Positions 1 to 6,127 are shown, numbered from the stretch's first letter. The stretch is DNA of 8,318 bases from Anaerolineae bacterium (GCA_003694235.1 RFKO01000084.1:1-8318); one strand, 5' to 3'. Notes: a model not told the origin generated them from the sequence alone. Numbers and translations: made by a program.

Positions 1-20
1 CCGCGCCCTGGCCGCGTTTT

Positions 21-623
21 TCAGCGACCGGACCGCCGGTTGAAGACACAGCGGGGCGCTCCGCCAGGCCCCGGCGCTCGACAGGCGGTTTGCTCCCACG
101 TTGCCCCGGTCAGGTGCTCCAGCACCAGCCGATCCAGTTCACAGAGCACCGGGTGTTCATCCAGCAGCGCCAGATAGGGGCAATGCCCCAGAATCACGCG
201 GGGGCCGGAGGGGGATGCCTCCCAGCGGGCCTGGTAGCCCTGTTCGTCCAGTTGCTGGATGGCAGCGTTCAAACGTTGCAACCAGTGCCCTTTGTCCGTC
301 GTTACTCCTGCCAGATGGGGAATGCTGTCCGTCAGAATCTCTTGTGCTGCCGGATGGCTTTGTATGGCATGGAGTAAGGCGCTGGCCAGCCGCGGCAGAT
401 TGTTGCGCTGGGCATTGGGGGCCAGAGCGAAGACGCGGGCGGGTCGGCCGCGCCCGCCGTCCTCGGCGCGGCCGACCACTGTCACCAGCCCGGCAGTCAG
501 CAGTTCGTTGAGGTGATAGCGCACATTGGCCGGCGTCATGTACAGTGCGCGGCTGATCTGGCGGGCGGTGGCGCGTGTTTCTCGCTCCAGTGTTTGCAGA
601 ATTTGCTGTTTGCTGGTTTGCAC
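21..623 (-). CDS. Winged-helix transcriptional regulator with four C-terminal cysteines (SufR/ArsR-like, probable Fe-S sensor)
   Basis: This is a DNA-binding regulator of about 200 residues. Residues 4-65 form a winged helix-turn-helix: the recognition helix region contains TPANVRYHLNEL and the wing contains GGRGRPARVF. The C-terminal part carries C148, C161, C181 and C192 (counted from the start used here), with a GHCPY motif at the first cysteine. The C-x12-C pair followed by two more cysteines is the hallmark of SufR-type regulators, where cysteines hold an Fe-S cluster. I infer cluster or redox sensing here. The frame is open up to a TTG at 648-650, but that start lies inside the palindromic operator and upstream of a good -10 box (TACAAT, 630-635). 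The GTG at 621-623 gives the usual short N-terminus before the first helix, so I prefer it; the TTG gives a 209-residue alternative. It is divergent from nuoB, so the nuo genes and its own gene are the obvious targets. The exact subfamily is uncertain. Confidence 0.85.
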   Translation of the reverse strand: MQTSKQQILQTLERETRATARQISRALYMTPANVRYHLNELLTAGLVTVVGRAEDGGRGRPARVFALAPNAQRNNLPRLASALLHAIQSHPAAQEILTDSIPHLAGVTTDKGHWLQRLNAAIQQLDEQGYQARWEASPSGPRVILGHCPYLALLDEHPVLCELDRLVLEHLTGATWEQTACRAPGPGGAPRCVFNRRSGR

Positions 624-629
624 AGGCTC

Positions 630-635
630 ATTGTA
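630..635 (-). promoter_or_regulatory. -10 box of the regulator gene, possibly giving a leaderless mRNA
   Basis: Read on the minus strand, TACAAT occupies 635 down to 630. Transcription would start about seven bases further on, at or next to the GTG at 623-621, so the mRNA could be leaderless. No good -35 hexamer is seen at the correct distance. That region is filled by the palindrome, which suggests control by the bound regulator. Confidence 0.45.
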
Positions 636-636
636 C

Positions 637-672
637 CGCAAATAACGCAAAAAATCTTTTGTGTTATTTGTG
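637..672. promoter_or_regulatory. 36-bp palindromic operator between the Fe-S regulator and nuoB
   Basis: Two 16-base arms, CGCAAATAACGCAAAA (637-652) and TTTTGTGTTATTTGTG (657-672), are reverse complements at 14 of 16 positions, around the 4-base centre AATC. Both mismatches are C/T differences at symmetric places. It abuts the -10 box of the regulator gene on one side and lies where the -35 region of the nuoB promoter should be on the other. An autoregulatory site that also controls nuo is the natural inference. No second copy was noticed elsewhere in the window. Confidence 0.75.
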
Positions 673-696
673 TGGCTGAGGTGCGCCTTTTGGGGT

Positions 697-702
697 TATA
701 AT
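697..702 (+). promoter_or_regulatory. -10 box of the nuoB-nuoCD-nuoI operon
   Basis: TATAAT is a full consensus -10 element. The expected start point is near 709, leaving a leader of about 45 bases before the nuoB ATG. The matching -35 position (about 674-679, GGCTGA) is poor, and the palindrome ends just upstream at 672. That arrangement fits a promoter controlled by the divergent regulator, either by blocking or by aiding the polymerase. Confidence 0.6.
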
Positions 703-753
703 TCCGCCCGCTGGTTTTGACTGTTCAATCCCTGCCAAGCAAGGAGTAAAGCC

Positions 754-1398
754 ATGCCTGATGAATTGAATGCCAAGGGGTACGATATCCCACCGGAGAT
801 GCAGAACACGGTGGCGATCACCACGCTGGACAAACTGTACAACTGGGGGCGACGGTATTCGGCCTGGCCGATGATGTTCGGTCTGGCTTGCTGCGCCATC
901 GAGATGATCGCCACGGCAGCCAGCCGTTTCGACCTGGCGCGTTTCGGGATGGAGATTATGCGCCCCAGCCCGCGACAGGCGGATGTGATGCTGGTTTCCG
1001 GTACGGTGACCAAGAAGATGGTGCCGCAGATCGTGCGCCTTTACAACCAGATGCCGGAGCCGAAGTACGTTGTCGCTATGGGCGCCTGCGCCTCGGGCGG
1101 CGGCCCGTTCAAAGAGGGGTACAACGTGGTTTCGGGCATCGATAAATTCCTGCCGGTGGACGTGTACATCCCCGGCTGCCCGCCCACTCCCCAGGCTTTG
1201 CTGTATGGCCTGATGAAATTGCAGGAGATGATGGATAAACAATCCATCAAATCCGTGCGCTGGTATCAGAAAGGCGACCTGCCGGAAATCCCTGTCCCCA
1301 TTCTGGGGCCGGATCTGATCGATCCGCGCGACTATCCCGATTTTGAATTCAAACTCCGTCAGGCGTATGCCGAGAAGACCGAGGAGGAGGCATCATGA
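754..1398 (+). CDS. nuoB: NADH-quinone oxidoreductase subunit B (complex I N2-cluster subunit)
   Basis: NuoB is the small Q-module subunit that holds the terminal 4Fe-4S cluster N2, which hands electrons to quinone. The 214-residue protein has the signature LACCAIEM with tandem cysteines C46-C47, then C112 in MGACASGGG and C142 in IPGCPPTP, the complete ligand set with normal spacing. The length is ordinary for the family, with a charged C-terminal tail after about residue 165. AAGGAG at 741-746 lies seven bases before the ATG, which fixes the start. The stop TGA overlaps the ATG of nuoCD (ATGA), implying translational coupling. It is the first gene of the operon. nuoA, which usually precedes nuoB, is absent; upstream is the divergent regulator. 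The family assignment is secure; the electron donor to the whole complex is not shown by this gene. Confidence 0.97.
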   Translation: MPDELNAKGYDIPPEMQNTVAITTLDKLYNWGRRYSAWPMMFGLACCAIEMIATAASRFDLARFGMEIMRPSPRQADVMLVSGTVTKKMVPQIVRLYNQMPEPKYVVAMGACASGGGPFKEGYNVVSGIDKFLPVDVYIPGCPPTPQALLYGLMKLQEMMDKQSIKSVRWYQKGDLPEIPVPILGPDLIDPRDYPDFEFKLRQAYAEKTEEEAS

Positions 1399-3134
1399 CC
1401 GACACAACCCTGGTTGCCGAACATCCCTTGCTGGAGCGCTTCCCGGAGGGCGTGACGCCTGACGAGCGCAAAGGCTATGAAGGCTTCATCGTGGCGGCCG
1501 ATCGTTTGGTGGAATTTGCCACGGCGCTGCGCGATGAATTTGGCTATGATTATCTTTCCTCCGTCACCGGTGTGGACTATCTGCCCGATGGGAAGATGGA
1601 GGTGGTTTACCACGCTTACAAATCCACCGGCGGCGGGGCGCTGGTCTTCAAGGTGCAGGTGCCGCGCGAGAATCCGGTGGTGCCCTCGCTGGTAAGCGTG
1701 TATCCGGGTGCCGATTTCCAGGAGCGCGAAGCCTGGGACCTGCTGGGCATCCGCTTCGAGGGTCATCCCAATCTCAAGCGCATTCTGATGTGGGAGGGTT
1801 TTGCCGGTCATCCCCTGCGCAAAGACTGGAAAGAGGCCTATTTCGAGGAAGAGAAAAAGCCGTTTGGCTCGCGCTGGCCTGGAGGGGCGGTGCATCGCGC
1901 TGAGGATGAGAACCCCTTTGGGAAGAATGTGGTCTATCCGCCGGATTTCGATCCCGAGAAGTGGACTCCGGTGGGGGACGAAGCGCTTTACGCCGGCTTG
2001 CGTGAGTTCAAGAAAGATGATGACCTCAAAACCGAGCAGGTGGTGGTCAACCTCGGGCCGCAGCACCCCTCCACGCACGGCGTGTTCCGCATGGTGGTCA
2101 CGCTGGATGGGGAGACCGTCGTTCGCCTCGAGCCGGTGATGGGCTATCTGCACCGCAATCACGAAAAGATCGGCGAGCGCAATACCTACCTGATGAATAT
2201 CCCCTTCACCGACCGCCTGGATTACCTCTCCTCGATGAGCAACAACTGGGGATATGTGCAGGCCGTGGAGAAGCTGCTGGGCGACAAGATTCAGGTGCCG
2301 GAACGTGCCGAGTATCTGCGCGTGATCATGGCGGAGTTCACCCGTATCGTCAATCACATCTTCGCCATCGGCACACTGCTCAACGACCTGGGCGCGTACT
2401 TCACCCCCATGCTGTACGCTCTGGAGGAGCGCGAGCTCATCCTGGATATCTTCGAGGCGGTCAGTGGGTCTCGCATGATGTGTAATTACTTCCGCTTTGG
2501 GGGAGTGGCCCGCGATCTGCCGCCTGGGGTGTACGAGAAGATGCGCGATCTGGTCTTTGAACGCCTGCCGCGCAAGATTGACGAACTCGACCGCTACCTG
2601 ACCGAGAACGAGGTGGTGCGGGCGCGCTGCGAAGGCGTGGGCGTGCTCACGCCCGAGGAGGCGATTGCTTTCTCGGCGGCCGGGCCGGTGTTGCGCGCCT
2701 CGGGCGTGCCGTACGATGTCCGCCGCGCCGACCCTTACGGCATTTACGACCGCTTCGAGTTCGATGTGGCCGTTCGTTACCACGGCGATGTGTACGATCG
2801 TTACCTCATCCGCCTGGATGAGATCCGCCAGAGCATCCGCATCTTGCAGCAGGCGCTCGATCAATTGCCTGAAGGTGATGTGATCTTCGGCAGTCCGAAG
2901 TACTCTATGCGCGTGCCGGCCGGCGAGGCTTACGGTCGTGTGGAAGGCCCCAAGGGCGAGCTGGGCTTCTATGTGGTCTCGGATGGCAGCGCCAATCCGT
3001 GGCGTTATCATGTGCGCGCCCCATCGTTCATCAACCTGACCGCATTGAGCAGGATGTGTGAGGGCGATAAGGTGGCCGATGCCATCATCATCCTTGGTTC
3101 GATTGACATCGTGCTGGGCGAAACCGATCGCTAA
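1395..3134 (+). CDS. nuoCD: Fused NADH-quinone oxidoreductase subunit C/D
   Basis: This is a 579-residue fusion of the NuoC and NuoD subunits of the complex I peripheral arm. Residues about 30-150 are NuoC ([20 protein letters not shown], then GHPLRKDW). Residues about 155-210 form a linker. Residues 211-579 are NuoD. The quinone-site residues are present: H224 and H228 in GPQHPSTHG, and Y277 in DRLDYLSS, equivalent to the Nqo4 His/Tyr pair. The cysteine pairs that bind NiFe in related group 4 hydrogenases are absent at both ends, so this is a quinone-type subunit. The stretch between about residues 490 and 520 is compact compared with the Thermus subunit as I recall it, as in Fpo/NDH-1-like forms. 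GGAGG within 1381-1390 precedes the ATG. It overlaps nuoB by four bases, and nuoI follows after 15 bases. Fusion is known in enterobacteria and some other groups. Confidence 0.96.
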   Translation: MTDTTLVAEHPLLERFPEGVTPDERKGYEGFIVAADRLVEFATALRDEFGYDYLSSVTGVDYLPDGKMEVVYHAYKSTGGGALVFKVQVPRENPVVPSLVSVYPGADFQEREAWDLLGIRFEGHPNLKRILMWEGFAGHPLRKDWKEAYFEEEKKPFGSRWPGGAVHRAEDENPFGKNVVYPPDFDPEKWTPVGDEALYAGLREFKKDDDLKTEQVVVNLGPQHPSTHGVFRMVVTLDGETVVRLEPVMGYLHRNHEKIGERNTYLMNIPFTDRLDYLSSMSNNWGYVQAVEKLLGDKIQVPERAEYLRVIMAEFTRIVNHIFAIGTLLNDLGAYFTPMLYALEERELILDIFEAVSGSRMMCNYFRFGGVARDLPPGVYEKMRDLVFERLPRKIDELDRYLTENEVVRARCEGVGVLTPEEAIAFSAAGPVLRASGVPYDVRRADPYGIYDRFEFDVAVRYHGDVYDRYLIRLDEIRQSIRILQQALDQLPEGDVIFGSPKYSMRVPAGEAYGRVEGPKGELGFYVVSDGSANPWRYHVRAPSFINLTALSRMCEGDKVADAIIILGSIDIVLGETDR

Positions 3135-3149
3135 ACGGGAGAGACGAGT

Positions 3150-3755
3150 ATGTATGGCAAGGGAATCCTGAAAGGGTTGGGCGTAACCCTGAAACATTTC
3201 GTGGAAACCTACGTGGACGATTTTCGCCGCGGGCGCAAGCGCTATGGCACGCGGGAAGGGGTGGAATATCGCAGCAGCAAGGATGTCAGCGGCCTGTTCA
3301 CCGTGCAGTACCCGGAGGAGCAGCTGATTATCCCGGAGGAGTTCCGCTTCGTCCCCTTCCTGGTGTATGATGAAGGCGAGAACGGCGAACGCGAAATCCG
3401 CTGCACCTCCTGCGGTATCTGCGCCAAAGTGTGCCCGCCGCAATGCATCTGGATCCATCGCTCGGAAGACCCGAAGACCGGTCGCCCGGTGCCCGAACCG
3501 GCTGAGTTCTACATCGATATCGATGTGTGCATGAACTGTGGTTTGTGCGCCGAGTTCTGCCCCTTCGACGCCATCATCATGGATCACGATTTTGAGCTGG
3601 CGGTGTACGACCGGCACAGCAACAACATTTACGACAAGGAAAAATTGCTCAAACCGGCATCGTATTACCAGAAGATTCGCCCGCGCAATTACGCCGCTCA
3701 GGAGAAAATTCGTCAGGAGAAGGCGGCCAAGAAAGCGGCGCGCGCCAGGAAATGA
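3150..3755 (+). CDS. nuoI: NADH-quinone oxidoreductase subunit I (two 4Fe-4S ferredoxin-like subunit)
   Basis: NuoI carries clusters N6a and N6b and links the upstream electron-input chain to NuoB. The 201-residue protein starts with the typical amphipathic segment GILKGLGVTLKHF, which lies along the membrane arm. It then has two complete C-x2-C-x2-C-x3-CP motifs: C85, C88, C91, C95 and C127, C130, C133, C137. C99 is an extra cysteine. The last 20 residues are rich in lysine, alanine and arginine, a basic tail. GGGAGAG at 3137-3143 is the ribosome site, six bases before the ATG. In ordinary nuo clusters nuoH precedes nuoI, and here it does not. Similar polyferredoxin subunits occur in Fpo and group 4 hydrogenases, but the partner NuoCD points to complex I. 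In NuoEFG-less complexes this subunit is the likely docking site for ferredoxin. Confidence 0.95.
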   Translation: MYGKGILKGLGVTLKHFVETYVDDFRRGRKRYGTREGVEYRSSKDVSGLFTVQYPEEQLIIPEEFRFVPFLVYDEGENGEREIRCTSCGICAKVCPPQCIWIHRSEDPKTGRPVPEPAEFYIDIDVCMNCGLCAEFCPFDAIIMDHDFELAVYDRHSNNIYDKEKLLKPASYYQKIRPRNYAAQEKIRQEKAAKKAARARK

Positions 3756-4004
3756 AGCTCAAGGCGAGAGCAACGCCTCGCCTGCACATAAACCGGAGGA
3801 GGCGCAGAGCAAGGCAGCCTGATGGGTTGCCCCCTCTGCGTCTCCTCTTCAGAAGAATTAACCACACAGTCTCGGAGTGGTCTTCTCCGTTGCGAGCGAT
3901 GAACCTGCCGGCTACAGGATCATTTATGGGCTTGAGCGGAAAACTTCGCGAACGCTGTGTGTCCGTGCTGCAATGCTGTGACTTTTGAAAGGAATACAGG
4001 TACT
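3756..4004 (+). other. 249-base intergenic region with potential RNA structure upstream of mrp
   Basis: No convincing gene is present. The region holds the large stem-loop at 3796-3847, a second foldable stretch at 3851-3889, and smaller pairings such as CCTG/CAGG (3904-3907 with 3915-3918) and the self-complementary TTCGCGAA (3945-3952). AAAGGA at 3988-3993 serves mrp with a rather long 11-base spacing. I found no -35/-10 pair good enough to call, so mrp may be read through from nuo or have its own weak promoter. Confidence 0.4.
3796..3847 (+). other. Large GC-rich stem-loop after nuoI, without a T-tract
   Basis: The lower stem pairs GAGGAGGCGCAGAG (3796-3809) with CTCTGCGTCTCCTC (3834-3847), 14 base pairs with one G-T. 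After a small internal loop (CAA against CC), an upper stem pairs GGCAGCC (3813-3819) with GGTTGCC (3825-3831), seven pairs with one G-T, closed by TGATG. No run of T follows on either strand, so it is not a standard intrinsic terminator. It could stabilise the 3' end of nuo mRNA, cause pausing or attenuation before mrp, or be a dispersed repeat. Confidence 0.65.
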
Positions 4005-5084
4005 ATGGCAGAAAAAGTGACTCGAGAGGCTGTTCTGGATGCCCTGCGTAAGGTGCACGACCCTGACCTGCGCAAGGATTTGGTCTCGTTAAACATGATC
4101 CGAGATTTGGAGATCGATGGCGGTCAGGTGCGTTTTACCGTGATGCTGACCACGCCGGCCTGCCCGCTGAAGAACAAAATTCAGCAGGATGCTCTGGAAG
4201 CCGTGCGCGCCGTGCCGGGTGTGGAAAAAGTGGAGGTCAAAATGGACGCCACCGTTCCCAACGATGGCCGGGCGCGCGGGTTACTCTCCGTGCCGGTGCG
4301 AAACGCCATTGCCGTGGCTTCGGGCAAAGGAGGCGTGGGCAAGAGCACGGTGGCGGTCAATCTGGCGGTGGCGCTGGCGCAGAGCGGCGCCAGCGTCGGC
4401 CTGTTGGATGCGGACATTTACGGCCCGAACGTGCCCACCATGATGGGCGTGGAGAAACTGCCCCCGCCTCAGGGGAACAAGCTGATCCCTGCGGAGGCGT
4501 ATGGCGTGCAGTTGATGTCCATTGGTTTTCTGGTCAAGCCTGGCCAGCCGCTCATCTGGCGCGGGCCGATGCTTCACTCCGCCATCCGGCAGTTCCTCAC
4601 CGATGTGGCCTGGGATGAGTTGGATTACCTGGTGATCGATCTGCCGCCGGGCACAGGGGATGCCCAGCTCAGCCTGGCGCAGACTCTCGCCCTCAGCGGC
4701 TCGGTGATCGTCACGCTGCCGCAACAGGTCTCCCTGGATGATGCCCGCCGCGGTTTGCAGATGTTCCGCGAACTGAATGTGCCCATCTTTGGCGTGGTGG
4801 AAAATATGAGCTATCTGGAAATGCCCGATGGCACGCGTGTGGACATTTTCGGCAGCGGCGGCGGCCAGAAACTGGCCGAGGAGGCCGGCGTCCCCTTCCT
4901 GGGCGCGATCCCGATTGACCCGGCGGTGCGCGAGGGCGGCGATAGCGGCAAACCGGTGGTGGTTTCCCGCCCCGACAGCCCGGTGGCGAAGGCGCTGAAA
5001 GCGTTGGCAGAAGACCTGGCCGCTCGTGTCAGCGTGGCTGCCATGCGACAGGAAAACGTCATTCCGATTGAGTTTGTGAAATAG
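4005..5084 (+). CDS. mrp: Mrp/NBP35-family P-loop ATPase, iron-sulfur carrier, lacking the CxxC motif
   Basis: This 359-residue protein has a MIP18-like (DUF59) domain at about residues 1-85, with the conserved TTPACPLK motif (C53). An Mrp NTPase domain follows: deviant Walker A GKGGVGKST (107-115), LLDADIYGPN (134-142) and DLPPGTGD (212-219). Family members bind and transfer 4Fe-4S clusters to apoproteins as cytosolic dimers, using a C-terminal CxxC. Here that site reads NMSYLEMPDGT (267-277), so both cysteines are replaced and C53 is the only cysteine in the chain. Cluster binding by the usual route is therefore doubtful; CxxC-less relatives are known. A GTG at 3957 would add 16 residues (MCPCCNAVTFERNTGT), but the ATG at 4005 with AAAGGA upstream is a better start. 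It lies behind the nuo Q-module, recalling mitochondrial Ind1/NUBPL. Confidence 0.94.
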   Translation: MAEKVTREAVLDALRKVHDPDLRKDLVSLNMIRDLEIDGGQVRFTVMLTTPACPLKNKIQQDALEAVRAVPGVEKVEVKMDATVPNDGRARGLLSVPVRNAIAVASGKGGVGKSTVAVNLAVALAQSGASVGLLDADIYGPNVPTMMGVEKLPPPQGNKLIPAEAYGVQLMSIGFLVKPGQPLIWRGPMLHSAIRQFLTDVAWDELDYLVIDLPPGTGDAQLSLAQTLALSGSVIVTLPQQVSLDDARRGLQMFRELNVPIFGVVENMSYLEMPDGTRVDIFGSGGGQKLAEEAGVPFLGAIPIDPAVREGGDSGKPVVVSRPDSPVAKALKALAEDLAARVSVAAMRQENVIPIEFVK

Positions 5085-5091
5085 TAGGGAT

Positions 5092-5108
5092 GCCTCAAAC
5101 CGTGAGGC
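5092..5108 (+). other. Short hairpin just after mrp
   Basis: GCCTCA (5092-5097) pairs with TGAGGC (5103-5108) around the loop AACCG. It begins seven bases after the mrp stop codon. G-rich sequence rather than a T-tract follows, so termination by itself is unlikely. It may act together with the next hairpin. Confidence 0.45.
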
Positions 5109-5118
5109 GCGGGGGTGG

Positions 5119-5149
5119 CCAGGGGACAGGTTCAAACCCTGTTCCCTGG
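5119..5149 (+). other. Twelve-pair hairpin resembling a tRNA acceptor/T-arm minihelix
   Basis: CCAGGGGACAGG (5119-5130) pairs with CCTGTTCCCTGG (5138-5149), with a single G-T wobble, closing a 7-base loop TTCAAAC. The loop matches the tRNA T-loop pattern TTCRANY, the closing pair is G-C as at 53-61, and the helix length equals 7 acceptor plus 5 T-stem pairs. No D-arm, anticodon arm or matching full tRNA is present upstream, so this is not a functional tRNA gene. It could be a tRNA-derived or tRNA-mimicking element, a REP-like palindrome, or a weak terminator of mrp, since only scattered T bases follow. Confidence 0.6.
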
Positions 5150-5151
5150 TG

Positions 5152-5178
5152 TTCACTCTTCTCAGCCCGCGGTACAAT
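5152..5178 (+). promoter_or_regulatory. Promoter of the PSP1/RicT gene predicting a leaderless transcript
   Basis: TACAAT at 5173-5178 is a strong -10 box. Transcription should begin about seven bases later, at 5185, which is the A of the ATG. A partial -35, TTCACT at 5152-5157, sits 15 bases upstream, somewhat close; TGTTCA at 5150-5155 gives 17-base spacing with a poorer match. No Shine-Dalgarno sequence is found before the ATG, which agrees with a leaderless mRNA. Confidence 0.55.
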
Positions 5179-5184
5179 TATCCT

Positions 5185-5997
5185 ATGAATGTTTTGGTAG
5201 TAGGCGTTCGCTTTCAGGCGGGGGGTAAAATTTATCACTTCGATGCCACGCCCTTTCGAGACCGCATCCGTCTGGGCGACCGCGTGATTGTGGAGACGCA
5301 CCGCGGCCCGCAGGTGGTGGAAGTGGTGCAGGTGTTGGAGAATCCCGAGCCGCCGAAGAACGGCGAATGGAAACCGGTTTTGCGCCTGGCCACACCGCGC
5401 GATTTGTTGTTGCGTCAGTATTGGGAGCAGAAAGAGACCGAAGCGGTGGTCAACTGTCAGGCCAAAGTGCGCGCGGCCAGGTTGAGCGGCGTCAAGGTCG
5501 TGGCGGCGGAATTCAATCTGAGCGGCGATCAGTTGACCTTCCTCTATACCTACGAAGGCGATGGCAAGCTGAACCTCTCCCCCGTGCGTAAGGCGATGGG
5601 CGATCTCTACAATGCCGAGGTCACCATGCGCAAGATTGGCCCGCGGGATGCTGCCCGTATCATGGGCGGCATGGGCGCCTGTGGCCTGGAGACGCGTTGC
5701 TGTTCGCTGTATATGGGCGAGTCCTGTTCGATCACCATCAAGATGGCCAAAGCGCAGAACGTTTCGCTGGCCTCCTCGGAAATCACCGGTATGTGCGGGC
5801 GGTTGCGCTGTTGCCTGCGGCACGAGTACCCGATTTACGAAGAATTGCTCAAAGGATTGCCCAAAGTGAAGAAGCGGGTTGTCACGCCGATGGGGGAGGG
5901 CAAGGTCATCAAGGTGAACGCGCTCAAAGGGACGGTGTTGGTCAAACTGGAGGAGAGTATCAAAGAATTTCATCGCGATGAAGTTCGTCTCCCCTGA
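5185..5997 (+). CDS. ricT: PSP1-domain protein, RicT (YaaT)-like, with clustered cysteines
   Basis: This cytoplasmic 270-residue protein belongs to the PSP1/YaaT family. In Bacillus, RicT works with RicA and RicF in a complex that binds Fe-S clusters and affects RNA maturation and development. The diagnostic core is here: GMGACGLETRCCSLYMGE (162-179), SITIKMAKAQNVSL (182-195), then TGMCGRLRCCLRHEYPIY (201-218). Cysteines are C91, C166, C172, C173, C181, C204, C209 and C210. The usual CGRxxCC at the first cluster is CGLETRCC here, one residue longer between C166 and C172. The C-terminus (about 228-270) looks like a small beta-barrel-type segment with PMGEGKVIKVNALKGTVLV. The ATG at 5185 is chosen over an ATG at 5149 because the -10 box lies between them. 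No ricA or ricF partner is in the window, so its role here is inferred. Confidence 0.9.
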   Translation: MNVLVVGVRFQAGGKIYHFDATPFRDRIRLGDRVIVETHRGPQVVEVVQVLENPEPPKNGEWKPVLRLATPRDLLLRQYWEQKETEAVVNCQAKVRAARLSGVKVVAAEFNLSGDQLTFLYTYEGDGKLNLSPVRKAMGDLYNAEVTMRKIGPRDAARIMGGMGACGLETRCCSLYMGESCSITIKMAKAQNVSLASSEITGMCGRLRCCLRHEYPIYEELLKGLPKVKKRVVTPMGEGKVIKVNALKGTVLVKLEESIKEFHRDEVRLP

Positions 5998-6026
5998 TGT
6001 GGCCGCAAACCGGTGCTTGCATCCCC

Positions 6027-6051
6027 ACCCGCCGCTGATGGCGGGTTTTTT
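6027..6051 (+). terminator. Rho-independent terminator after the PSP1/RicT gene
   Basis: CCCGCC (6028-6033) pairs with GGCGGG (6040-6045) around GCTGAT, followed by six T bases (6046-6051); A6027 can extend the stem with T6046. It lies 30 bases past the stop codon. This is the only textbook intrinsic terminator in the window. Confidence 0.93.
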
Positions 6052-6098
6052 GCTGTTTGCACACTCGCCACCCTGCCCGGTTGTGTTTTTCCATTTTC

Positions 6099-6127
6099 TT
6101 GACTTGTCTTACTGCCTGTGCTACAAT
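6099..6127 (+). promoter_or_regulatory. Near-consensus sigma-70 type promoter of the GntR gene
   Basis: TTGACT (6099-6104) and TACAAT (6122-6127) are separated by exactly 17 bases, and TGC just before the -10 gives an extended -10 element. The start point should be near 6134, leaving a leader of about 34 bases. A small palindrome TTG-TCG-CAA (6128-6136) sits over the start point. Confidence 0.85.

Noticed and set aside
1..43. Possible C-terminus of a plus-strand gene ending in TGA at 41-43 (last residues RALAAFFSDRTAG)
   Set aside because: Only 13 codons are visible, and another frame is also open; it cannot be supported without the upstream sequence.
717..722. TTGACT upstream of nuoB as a -35 box
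   Set aside because: A -10 box at the correct distance would fall on the ribosome site and the sequence there (CAAGGA) does not match; the TATAAT at 697-702 is better.
1359..3617. Very long open frame (752 codons) on the minus strand across nuoB, nuoCD and nuoI
   Set aside because: It lies opposite three unmistakable Fe-S subunits, is His/Ala/Val-rich as expected from the complement of GC-biased codons, shows no recognisable domain and has no ribosome site.
1395..3755. Reading nuoB-nuoCD-nuoI as a group 4 NiFe hydrogenase (Hyc/Ech/Mbh type)
   Set aside because: The large subunit lacks both cysteine pairs needed for NiFe binding and keeps the quinone-site His and Tyr.
3752..3988. A 78-codon frame whose ATG overlaps the nuoI stop (ATGA) and which fills the nuoI-mrp gap
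   Set aside because: The position is suggestive of coupling, but the product is Arg-rich and low in ordered character, the frame runs through the strong stem-loop, and the spacing to a ribosome site is poor. Conservation of the protein in relatives would revive it.
3957..4004. GTG-initiated N-terminal extension of mrp containing MCPCCNA
   Set aside because: The cysteine cluster is tempting given the missing CxxC, but the extension is atypical for the family, overlaps the AAAGGA ribosome site and lacks one of its own.
5060..5160. Complete tRNA gene around the T-arm-like hairpin
   Set aside because: No D-arm, anticodon arm or separate 5' acceptor strand can be placed; the acceptor-like strand directly abuts the T-stem.
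4281..5177. Minus-strand open frame of 298 codons opposite mrp
   Set aside because: It is a shadow of the Mrp ATPase frame, rich in His, Arg and Gln, with no domain or start signal.
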